17,978 nucleotides of DNA from CAIXZV01 sp037446495 (GTDB lineage: Bacteria; Chloroflexota; Limnocylindria; Limnocylindrales; CSP1-4). Where the stretch lies: the NCBI GenBank assembly GCA_037446495.1, contig JBBIIL010000059.1, forward strand, positions 1 through 17,978, in the 5' to 3' direction. The position numbers and the translations under genes are program-made. The notes under the pieces were generated by a model. That model was not told the origin of the DNA. It did not search any database and was given only the letters and a program-made list of their open reading frames with translations. This document shows positions 1 to 8,433 of the stretch, in pieces. Every line of letters begins with the position of its first letter. Within the stretch, counting starts at the first letter, position 1.

Positions 1-1
1 G

Positions 2-124
2 AAGCCGAGCAAGATCGAGCAGGTGCTGCACGGCGGCGGGGCTGCGGGTCACGTGCGGATGGTGACACATCGTCGCGCCGGGAGGGCTCGGGCCGGCCTC
101 GCGGTTGCGACAATGGCCCGGTGA
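2..124 (+). CDS. 3' end of an unidentified gene (partial, runs off the left edge)
   Basis: An open frame enters from the left edge and stops at TGA 122-124, giving 40 residues that begin KPSKIEQVLHGGGAAGHVRM. I do not recognise the family. The stop codon overlaps the GTG start of the next gene in a GTGA (121-124) arrangement, the usual sign of translational coupling within an operon. That overlap is the main reason to believe the frame is real. The last 20 residues are rich in Arg and Ala and could equally be a chance open frame in high-GC DNA. Confidence 0.35.
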   Translation, partial: KPSKIEQVLHGGGAAGHVRMVTHRRAGRARAGLAVATMAR

Positions 125-1185
125 GAGCACCGGCAGCGGAGGGCGAGCAGGACGAGGCGCCGCCGCGCGGGCTGCGCCGGCCGCCGTTGCGGCGCATGGC
201 GGGAACCAACGTCGTCATCGGATTGGTGGTCCTCGCCTGCTGGCTGGCCCTGGGTGGCGAACGCGCCCTGCAGGCCGTTGCCGCCTACTGGCCGGTGTCG
301 CTGACGATGGCATTCGGCTCGCTGGTTGGCGGCGGCACGTCGGAAGGGGGCGGGGCGGTCGCCTTCCCCGTCCTGACCAAGGTACTCGCGGTGCCTGCGG
401 ACCAGGCTCGGCTGTTCGCCTTCGCCATTCAGAGCGTGGGCATGGGTGCTGCCACCGTGAGCATGGTCCTCAACCGGGTGCCGATGGAGTGGAGGGCCCT
501 CCGCTTCGGTGCGCCCGGGGTCATCCTCGGCGTCGCCGCCAGCTGCGTCTACCTGGCACCCCACATCGAGCTGGCCACGGTGCGCCTGCTGTTCACGGCA
601 ATCCTGGTGAGCATGGGCCTGGCGCTCTGGATCAGCCAGCGCTTCGACCCGCGGCGGCGGGACTGGATGATCCCGTTCGGCCGCTCCGAGGCTGCGATCC
701 TCGCAGGAGCCGGCCTGGTGGGCGGGCTGCTGTCCGGTCTCGCGGCGGTGGGCGAGAACACGATCATGTTCGCGGTCCTGGTCCTAGGCTTCCGAGTGTG
801 CGAGCGGATCGTGACGCCGACAACGGTCGTCCTGCTCACGATCGCAACATGGACCGGCTTCGCGACGCACGCGCTCGTCATCGGGGACTTCCGGCCGCCC
901 GTCGTGGACATGTGGCTGGCAGCGGTGCCGGTGGTGGCCGTCGGCGCGCCGGCCGGCGCGCTCCTCATGACCCGCATGTCGCGTGAGCTGATCGTGCGGA
1001 TCCTGTACGTGCTGATCTCGGTCGAGTTCCTATCGACGCTGCTGCTCGTGCCGAGGACGAGCCTCCAGACGCTGTGGTTCGCCGCAACCATCGTGGCCTT
1101 CTCGCTGGTCTGCGTCCGGATGGCGACGGCGCGGCGGTATGCGGTCTCGGGCACGGCTGCCGAGGCGGTTGGGCCGCCCGGCTGA
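121..1185 (+). CDS. TauE/SafE-family membrane transporter (putative sulfite/organosulfonate exporter)
   Basis: A 354-residue polytopic membrane protein that fits the TauE/SafE family (PF01925), whose members export sulfite, sulfonates or other small anions across the inner membrane. The sequence shows about eight hydrophobic segments. The first follows an Arg-rich N-terminus at about residue 30. The family-like glycine-rich stretch GSLVGGGTSEGGGAVAFPVL lies near residues 67-86, and a second half-repeat begins at AGLVGGLLSGLAAVGENTIM, near residue 200. This duplicated architecture is typical of the family. I chose GTG 121 because it overlaps the upstream stop as GTGA; ATG 196 (residue 26) is an alternative just before the first membrane segment. 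Substrate is not predictable from sequence, and no sulfur-metabolism neighbour is visible. The last codons lie in a degenerate 36-bp tandem duplication. Confidence 0.82.
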   Translation: MRAPAAEGEQDEAPPRGLRRPPLRRMAGTNVVIGLVVLACWLALGGERALQAVAAYWPVSLTMAFGSLVGGGTSEGGGAVAFPVLTKVLAVPADQARLFAFAIQSVGMGAATVSMVLNRVPMEWRALRFGAPGVILGVAASCVYLAPHIELATVRLLFTAILVSMGLALWISQRFDPRRRDWMIPFGRSEAAILAGAGLVGGLLSGLAAVGENTIMFAVLVLGFRVCERIVTPTTVVLLTIATWTGFATHALVIGDFRPPVVDMWLAAVPVVAVGAPAGALLMTRMSRELIVRILYVLISVEFLSTLLLVPRTSLQTLWFAATIVAFSLVCVRMATARRYAVSGTAAEAVGPPG

Positions 1186-1230
1186 GCCGCGGCCGCCGAG
1201 GCGGTGGGCTTGCCCGGCCGAGTCCGCGGC
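1159..1230 (+). repeat. Imperfect 36-bp tandem duplication across a stop codon
   Basis: Units 1159-1194 and 1195-1230 share 26 of 36 bases and the same reading frame. Unit 1 encodes AEAVGPPG, then TGA. Unit 2 encodes AEAVGLPG, then CGA where unit 1 has the stop. The transporter's C-terminus therefore sits in an old tandem duplication in which one copy supplies the stop. Confidence 0.5.
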
Positions 1231-1528
1231 CCCGGAACCGGACGCCTGACGAATGGCCCGAACCTGCGGGCCACGCGGACCGGGCCCCGTTCCGAACCGC
1301 AACCGAAGGGGTTCCCCGGCCGGCCTTGTCCCCCAGGGGCCTCCGAGCCCATGATCCGGGCACGGTCGACGACCAAATCGCCAACAGGCGAGCGGTCGGC
1401 CGGGCCGTGGATCCTGCGCTTCGGCGCGTACCGGTTGGGCCACGGCGATCTGCTCTGGGAGCGCGACCTCGCCCGGCTCACCGCTCGGGCACCGGCGCAC
1501 GGAGCCCCCAGGGCTGGAGGTGCGTGCA
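1186..1528. other. Intergenic stretch, no confident gene
   Basis: This 343-bp gap holds the second unit of the 36-bp duplication and then GC-rich sequence with no recognised gene. The transporter's frame stays open after its stop through 1539. An ATG at 1351 in that frame would give a 62-residue peptide ending at 1539, with a protein-like stretch GPWILRFGAYRLGHGDLLWE. It has no ribosome binding site and overlaps the next gene, so I do not call it. No tRNA, terminator with a U-tract or clear promoter was seen. Confidence 0.4.
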
Positions 1529-1765
1529 ATGCACGATGACTCCGTCCTAGTCGCCGTCGAGGCGGCGCTCAGCCGACCTGCCTATTGCGGGTGCGGCACC
1601 TACCTCAGCCTGAACACCCACGATGGTGCCATCTGGCTCGAGTGCGCCCAGTTCGAGCAGCCCTCTCGGCTCCCCGACAACGTGGCGCACTTCCTCCGCC
1701 TGCTGGCCCACGAGCGTCGGCACGTGATCGACCTCCCGGAGGCCGACGTGCCCCTCGTGGCGTGA
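1529..1765 (+). CDS. Small hypothetical protein with CxC...C motif
   Basis: A 78-residue soluble protein of unknown function. Starting at ATG 1529, it has C20-G-C22 followed by C39 within WLEC, which could bind a metal or form a minimal zinc-ribbon-like knuckle, although a fourth ligand is not obvious (H31, H64 or H68 are possible). The C-terminal half is basic then acidic (HERRHVIDLPEADVP). ATG 1529 is preferred over the in-frame GTG 1520 because GCTGGAGG ends 8 bases before ATG, whereas it overlaps the GTG. No membrane segment or signal peptide is seen. It is followed by a convergent gene. The family is not recognised; the coding call rests on the ribosome binding site, the codon pattern and the coherent composition. 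Confidence 0.6.
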   Translation: MHDDSVLVAVEAALSRPAYCGCGTYLSLNTHDGAIWLECAQFEQPSRLPDNVAHFLRLLAHERRHVIDLPEADVPLVA

Positions 1766-1931
1766 GCGCGTGGTCGGCCGTCTCGGCGTCGCGGTCGGGC
1801 CGGCGCTGGCCACAGCACCGTCGCGGCTCGGCACCGCCGGGCCCGCGCGCCCAGTGGCACGCCGCTCCGATTCAGGCTGCCGAGCAGGCCGCCGTCGTCG
1901 GGTCGGGCAGTGCAGACGACGCCGTTGGTGT

Positions 1932-2819
1932 TCAGGCCCCGAGGGAGCAGCCCGCCCTGGCGCAGTCCTCGGCGAATCGCCCGAGCGCGCTCTCATCTGC
2001 GGCGCAGGCCCGCACGAGCGTCATCACCCGGTCCACGCCGGCGTCCGCATAGGCGCGCAGCAGGTCACGCCGTGGCTGGCCCTCCGGCTCGCTCTGCGAT
2101 CGCCCGATGTTCACCGACAGCCGGAGGGTGCTGGGCGAGCGGCCCACCTCCTCGCACCGCGACTCGATCACGGGCCGTGCCTCAACCACCTCCCGGGGCG
2201 TGAACCAGTCCAGGTTCAGCTCGTCCGCGTAGCGCGCCGCGAGGCGCCACGTGCGATTGGGTCCGTTGCCGCCCACCAGGATGGGCACCCGCGGATGCTG
2301 GACCCCGCGCGGCACGTTGATCGCACCCTCCACGCGCGCCGTGGGCCCGACGTAGGTCGCCCGGTCCGGCCCCAGCATGCGGGTCGCGATCTCGAGCGCG
2401 TCCTCGAGGCCCTCCATCCGTGCCCGGAGCGGCGGGAAGCCCCAGCCGTAGGCGACGTACTCGTCCTCCTTCCAGCCGGCCCCCAGGCCCAGCTCGGCGC
2501 GCCCGCCTGAGACGACGTCGAGCGTGGCGATCATCTTGGCGACCAGCGCCGGGTTGCGGTAGCCGGCGCACAGGACCAGGTGGCCCAGCCGGACGCGAGC
2601 CGTCTCCACGGCCAGCGCGGACAGCCCCACGAACGCCTCGAACGTGATCTCGTCAGTCGGCTCGGGCTCCGTCTGGACGTGGTCGAACAGCCAGAGGGAG
2701 TCGAATCCGAGCGCCTCCGCCTCGCGTGCGACCGCCACGGCCCGCGCCCAGGCGCGCGTCGGCTCCCAGCCGTCGAACTCGCCGGTCCAGCCCTGCGGAA
2801 CGATGATCCCGACCCGCAC
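1932..2819 (-). CDS. LLM-class (luciferase-like) F420-dependent oxidoreductase
   Basis: A 295-residue protein with the TIM-barrel pattern of the bacterial luciferase-like monooxygenase superfamily (PF00296). It most resembles the F420-dependent subgroup typified by mycobacterial Rv1855c (TIGR03560). Visible landmarks are RVGIIVPQGW at the N-terminus, GFDSLWLFDH (residues 38-47), GGRAELGLGAGW (105-116) and PILVGGNGPNRT (179-190), the last in the usual cofactor-binding position. The start is GTG 2819, preceded by a perfect GGAGGT at 6-base spacing; the open frame runs further upstream, but that part is low-complexity and unlike the family. It lies 105 bp downstream of glgE on the same strand and may be the last gene of the glucan operon. 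Its substrate is unknown, and whether the cofactor is F420 or FMN cannot be decided by eye. Confidence 0.85.
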   Translation of the reverse strand: MRVGIIVPQGWTGEFDGWEPTRAWARAVAVAREAEALGFDSLWLFDHVQTEPEPTDEITFEAFVGLSALAVETARVRLGHLVLCAGYRNPALVAKMIATLDVVSGGRAELGLGAGWKEDEYVAYGWGFPPLRARMEGLEDALEIATRMLGPDRATYVGPTARVEGAINVPRGVQHPRVPILVGGNGPNRTWRLAARYADELNLDWFTPREVVEARPVIESRCEEVGRSPSTLRLSVNIGRSQSEPEGQPRRDLLRAYADAGVDRVMTLVRACAADESALGRFAEDCARAGCSLGA

Positions 2820-2825
2820 CGCGAC

Positions 2826-2831
2826 ACCTCC
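2826..2831 (-). promoter_or_regulatory. Ribosome binding site GGAGGT fixing the GTG 2819 start
   Basis: The minus strand reads GGAGGT, then six bases, then GTG. This decides the oxidoreductase start at 2819 rather than the longer open frame reaching 2900. Confidence 0.7.
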
Positions 2832-2924
2832 TTCGTCGCGGCAAGCGTACCCGCCCGCTCGAGGCCCTGCCCGCGGGGTGTCCCTGCTTGCGGGGCGCAC
2901 CCGCTTCTCGAGCCGGTTCGCCGA

Positions 2925-4937
<2,013 letters not shown>

Positions 4938-4981
4938 CTTCGTCCTCCGTGCTAGGGCTGGCCGGATCGTGCGCCTGGCGC

Positions 4982-6199
4982 CTACCGGCCCAGGAGCGAC
5001 CCGTACAGGTCGAGGGTCTGGCGAGCGATCGCCGCCCAGCTGAAGTGGTCCGCTGCCCGACGCCGGCCGGCGAGACCCATCCGGGTCCGCAGCCCCTCAT
5101 CGAGCCCGACCCGGTTGATCGCGGTCGCAAGGCCGGCCGAGAAGCGAGCCGGGTCGGCGGGCTCAAAGGTCCCGGGCACGATGTCCGGGTCGACGAGCAG
5201 CCCCGTGTCCTCCGGCACGACCACCTCGGGGATTCCACCCACCGCCGACGCGACCACCGCCGTCTGGCAGGCCATCGCCTCGAGGTTGATGATCCCGAAC
5301 GGCTCGTACACCGAGGGGCAGCAGAACACGGCAGCGTGGGAGTAGAGCTGGATCGCGGCCTCGCGCGTCACCATCTCGCGGACCCAGGTGACGCCGGGGC
5401 GCGCTGCGCTGACCTCGGCGACCCGCCGGGTCATCTCCGCTCCGATGTCGGGCGTGTCAGGCGCGCCGGCGCACAGCACCACCTGGAGCGACGCGTCGAT
5501 CTCCGGGATGGCGTTGACGAGGTGGATGATCCCCTTCTGGCGGGTGATCCGCCCGACGAACAGGACGTACGGACGGTCGGGGTCGATCCCATAGCGCTCG
5601 AGCCAGTCGGTGGCCGCGTCCGGCCGGTACTGCTCAAGGTCGATCCCGTTGTGGATGACGTGGACCCGGCCCGGGTCAACGTCGAAGAAGCGGAGCACGT
5701 CGGCCCGCGTCTCGCGGGACACTGCGATGACGGCATCGGCGTCGAGGATGGTCGTCCGCTCCATCCAGCTCGACAGGTCGTAGGCAGTGCCCAGCTGCTC
5801 GACTTTCCACGGGCGGAGTGGCTCGAGCGAGTGGGTCGTCAGGACCAGCGGCACACCCCACAGCCGCTTGGCGAGCACGCCCGCCATATCCGCATACCAG
5901 GTGTGGGTGTGCACGACGTCCGCATCGAGCGTGTCCTTGGCCATCGAGAGGTTGCGGGCGAAGGCATCGAGGGCGCCCTTGAAGCGGGGGTCGGTCCCGA
6001 TGGACGCCTCCGCCCACGGGCCATATCCCCGCACGCGCAGGTTGGGCTCGCGGACGTCCTGGTCTCCGAAGCAGCGAACCTCGACCGGGACCAGTCTCGC
6101 CAGCTCTCGAGCCAGGTACTCGACATGCACGCCGGCGCCGCCATAGACGTGAGGCGGGTACTCGTTCGTGAACAGCGCCACCTTGCGGGGCGACGACAC
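4982..6199 (-). CDS. glgM: GlgM-type GT4 glycosyltransferase: maltose-1-phosphate synthase (actinobacterial 'GlgA')
   Basis: A 405-residue GT-B fold enzyme of family GT4, matching the corynebacterial/mycobacterial glycogen synthase group (TIGR02149). Its mycobacterial member joins ADP-glucose to glucose-1-phosphate, giving maltose-1-phosphate. Landmarks are NEYPPHVYGGAGVHVEYL (12-29, nucleotide-sugar glycine loop), VHTHTWYADMAG (96-107), TTHSLEPLRPWKVEQLG (121-137, a signature of this group), FVGRITRQKG (214-223) and the E-x7-E element in EPFGIINLE (E299, E307). Start GTG 6199 has GGGAGG 8 bases upstream. It is immediately upstream of glgE, which argues for maltose-1-phosphate synthesis rather than simple chain elongation, a role taken by the separate GT5 enzyme at 6877-8346. 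A linear glucan synthase activity remains possible. Confidence 0.9.
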   Translation of the reverse strand: MSSPRKVALFTNEYPPHVYGGAGVHVEYLARELARLVPVEVRCFGDQDVREPNLRVRGYGPWAEASIGTDPRFKGALDAFARNLSMAKDTLDADVVHTHTWYADMAGVLAKRLWGVPLVLTTHSLEPLRPWKVEQLGTAYDLSSWMERTTILDADAVIAVSRETRADVLRFFDVDPGRVHVIHNGIDLEQYRPDAATDWLERYGIDPDRPYVLFVGRITRQKGIIHLVNAIPEIDASLQVVLCAGAPDTPDIGAEMTRRVAEVSAARPGVTWVREMVTREAAIQLYSHAAVFCCPSVYEPFGIINLEAMACQTAVVASAVGGIPEVVVPEDTGLLVDPDIVPGTFEPADPARFSAGLATAINRVGLDEGLRTRMGLAGRRRAADHFSWAAIARQTLDLYGSLLGR

Positions 6200-6350
6200 C
6201 GCGGCAGCCTCCCTTGGTCCTCACCGCCCGGCGCGGGCCGCCGCCCGCGGCTGGCGGGCTGGGTGAGGCGCTGGACCTCGGGCCGACGGATCGGCGCCTA
6301 TGGTAGTCGGTCCGCGGGCCGTCCGACCGCCATCCGGCGACGCCGTGGGG

Positions 6351-6737
6351 TCAGCGGCGCTCGAGGATCGGGCGCGCCTTCTCCGGGTCGTCCACCACGA
6401 AGGCGAACGTCGCGCGGTCGCTCCAGCGGCCGATGAACAGGTGGCCCAGGACGTTGACGCCGGCGTCCGAGAGCTCGCGCGCCACGCGGGCCATGCCGCC
6501 CGGCCGGTCGTCCACCTCTGCCAGGAGCGACTCGCCCTCGATGAAGGTCCAGCCACCCTCCTGCAGGACCGCGCGCGCTGCGTCGTCGTCAGCCGTGGTC
6601 ATGATGAAGTGGCCGGTCTCGCCCAGGCCGCCGCCGCCGATCGCGCGCAGGTCCACATTGCGGACCGCGAGCTGCTCTGCGAGGCGAGCCATCTCGCCGG
6701 GCCTGTTGTCGACCTGGATGACGAACTGCTTCGACAT
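6351..6737 (-). CDS. Tandem ACT-domain protein (small-molecule-binding, regulatory)
   Basis: A 128-residue protein consisting of two ACT-like domains and nothing else. Each begins with a beta strand and a D/N-R-P-G turn: QVDNRPGEMARLAEQL (8-23) and EVDDRPGGMARVAREL (74-89). A glycine patch GGGGLGETGHF follows in the first. ACT pairs usually bind amino acids or similar ligands at domain interfaces and control enzymes or transport; no catalytic or DNA-binding part is present. ATG 6737 has GGAGG at 6-base spacing. The open frame extends upstream to 6983, but that extension is Arg/Pro-rich and unlike ACT proteins. It lies between glgA and glgM on the same strand, so it may sense a metabolite for the glucan pathway. 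That role is inference from position only. Confidence 0.85.
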   Translation of the reverse strand: MSKQFVIQVDNRPGEMARLAEQLAVRNVDLRAIGGGGLGETGHFIMTTADDDAARAVLQEGGWTFIEGESLLAEVDDRPGGMARVARELSDAGVNVLGHLFIGRWSDRATFAFVVDDPEKARPILERR

Positions 6738-6876
6738 GCGGAGCCTCCGGGCGGCACGGAGCCGCGACGTGGGTCGGGTTCGGACGCCCAGTTTCGCACG
6801 CGCCGGGCCCTGTGGCGAGGCCGGCGCGCCGGCGCGCTGCCGCCGCGCTCGGCACGGTCCGCCCGGCGCATGGTCG

Positions 6877-8346
6877 CTAGGCTCGGCGCACCGCGACGGC
6901 GCGACGGTACGCGTCGAGGTACCGGGGAGCCGCCCCGGTCTCCCAGCTGAAGTCCAGCGCCATTCCACGGCGCTGGAGGGCACGCCAGCGGGCCGGCTCC
7001 TCCGCCCGCAGCCGGACCGCCCGGGCGATCGCCGCGACCAGCGCGTCAGCCGTGGCTTCGGTGAACACGAACCCGGTCCCCTCGCCCGGCCGCTCGTCCA
7101 CGTCCACCACCGAATCGGCGAGGCCGCCGGTCCGACGCACGACCGGGGGCGTGCCGTAGCGGAGCGCGATCATCTGGCCCAGACCGCAAGGCTCGAACCG
7201 TGACGGCATGACGAACAGGTCCACGCCCGCGTAGATCCGCCGCGCCATTGGGCGATCGAACCGCTCGACCATCGCCACCCGGCCCGGTCGGTCCGCCGCG
7301 AGGGCGCGAAAGGGGACGGCCAGGTCCTCGTGGCCGCTGCCCTGGACCACGATCCGGGCGCCACTGGCAAGCAGTCCTGACGCCGCCTCAGCGAGCAGGT
7401 CGAGGCCCTTCTGCGGGTCCATGCGCCCGATGAACCCGAGCACCGGGCCGGGGTCGCCCGGATCGAAGCCGAGGCGGGTGAGGAGATCGGCGCGACAGGC
7501 CGCCTTGCCGGCCGGGTCGTCCGCGGTATACGGCTCGGCGGTCGCCGGGTCCGACGCCGGGTTCCAGACGTCCTGGTCGATGCCGTTGAGGATCCCGAAG
7601 AACCGGTCGCCCTTGGTCAGCAGGGCGCCGTCGAGGCCCATGCCGTAGGCCGGCGACGTCGCCTCAGCCGCGAATCCGGGCGAGACGGTGTTGGCCAGGT
7701 CGGCTCGCTCGATCGCCGCCAGCAGCAGATCGAGGCCGAACGGATTGCCGCTGGCCAGCGGGTCGCCGTGCCGAAGCCCGAGCTGGCCGAGCTGCGCGGT
7801 GGGCACCCACCCGTGGTAGGCAAGGTTGTGGAGCGTGACGAGGACGGCCATGCGCGTGAAGAACGGGTCCCCGGCCAACTCGCCGCGAGCGCGCTCCAGC
7901 AGCGCCGGCGCGGTATGCCAGTCGTGCACGTGGAGCACGTCCAGCGGCACGCCGTCGCGCTTAATCGCCGCGACGGCGGCCCGGCAGAAGACGGCGAACC
8001 GCCACGGGTCGTCTGGGTGGTCGTAGAAGCCGTCCCTCGCGAAGGCGGCTGGCACGTCCACGAGGCGAAGCCGGTATCCGTCGGCCGCGACATCCACGAT
8101 CCGCGCCTCGATGGTCCCTTGACCAGTCGGATCCACGATCTCGAGCGGCCGCTCGACGACCGCGTCGGCGGGCACGGCCACCGCGCCATAGCGCGGGAGG
8201 AACACGTCCACGGGGGCGGCCAGCTCGGCGCCGGCCTCGGGCAGCCGGCCGAGCGCGCGGGCGAGTGCGTCCACGACGTCGGCGAGGCCGCCGGTCTTGG
8301 CCCAGGGCTCGCATTCCGCGGCGAGCAGCGCGACGCGTAGGCTCAT
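6877..8346 (-). CDS. glgA: GT5 glycogen/starch synthase (ADP-glucose type)
   Basis: A 489-residue GT-B enzyme of family GT5 that elongates alpha-1,4-glucan using ADP-glucose (some members use UDP-glucose). The family's N-terminal K-x-G-G nucleotide-binding motif is present as AKTGGLADVVDALA (K17), followed by VHDWHTAPALL (140-150), TLHNLAYHGW (171-180), GILNGIDQDVWNP (251-263), GFIGRMDPQKGLDLL (304-318) and SRFEPCGLGQMIALRYGTPP (382-401). The length is normal. ATG 8346 is chosen because the family begins right at the RVALLAAECEPWAKTGG strand; GTG 8385 would add 13 unrelated residues. No Shine-Dalgarno sequence precedes ATG 8346, so a leaderless or short-leader transcript is possible. It is the first gene of the minus-strand glucan operon and diverges from glgP across 87 bp. 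Confidence 0.93.
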   Translation of the reverse strand: MSLRVALLAAECEPWAKTGGLADVVDALARALGRLPEAGAELAAPVDVFLPRYGAVAVPADAVVERPLEIVDPTGQGTIEARIVDVAADGYRLRLVDVPAAFARDGFYDHPDDPWRFAVFCRAAVAAIKRDGVPLDVLHVHDWHTAPALLERARGELAGDPFFTRMAVLVTLHNLAYHGWVPTAQLGQLGLRHGDPLASGNPFGLDLLLAAIERADLANTVSPGFAAEATSPAYGMGLDGALLTKGDRFFGILNGIDQDVWNPASDPATAEPYTADDPAGKAACRADLLTRLGFDPGDPGPVLGFIGRMDPQKGLDLLAEAASGLLASGARIVVQGSGHEDLAVPFRALAADRPGRVAMVERFDRPMARRIYAGVDLFVMPSRFEPCGLGQMIALRYGTPPVVRRTGGLADSVVDVDERPGEGTGFVFTEATADALVAAIARAVRLRAEEPARWRALQRRGMALDFSWETGAAPRYLDAYRRAVAVRRA

Positions 8347-8394
8347 CGACGAATCGTACGACGCCGACGCGTCCACGGGCGGCACCTAAACCGG

Positions 8395-8424
8395 TTCACG
8401 GCTGCGACCCGCTCCCACTATCAT
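8395..8424 (+). promoter_or_regulatory. Candidate sigma-70-type promoter of glgP (near-leaderless)
   Basis: TTCACG (8395-8400), an 18-base spacer and TATCAT (8419-8424) resemble -35 and -10 boxes (4/6 and 5/6 matches to consensus). Transcription would start about 8431, only a few bases before ATG 8434. There is no Shine-Dalgarno sequence before that ATG, which agrees with leaderless translation. The 87-bp region 8347-8433 must also serve glgA on the other strand. There, a TACGAT (8358-8353) lies 6 bases before its ATG, but no -35 box is convincing. Confidence 0.4.
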
Positions 8425-8433
8425 GTCCGCCTC

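Noticed and set aside
6738..6983. N-terminal extension of the ACT protein
   Set aside because: Arg/Pro/Ala-rich and unlike ACT proteins. ATG 6737 has a good ribosome binding site and begins directly at the first ACT strand.
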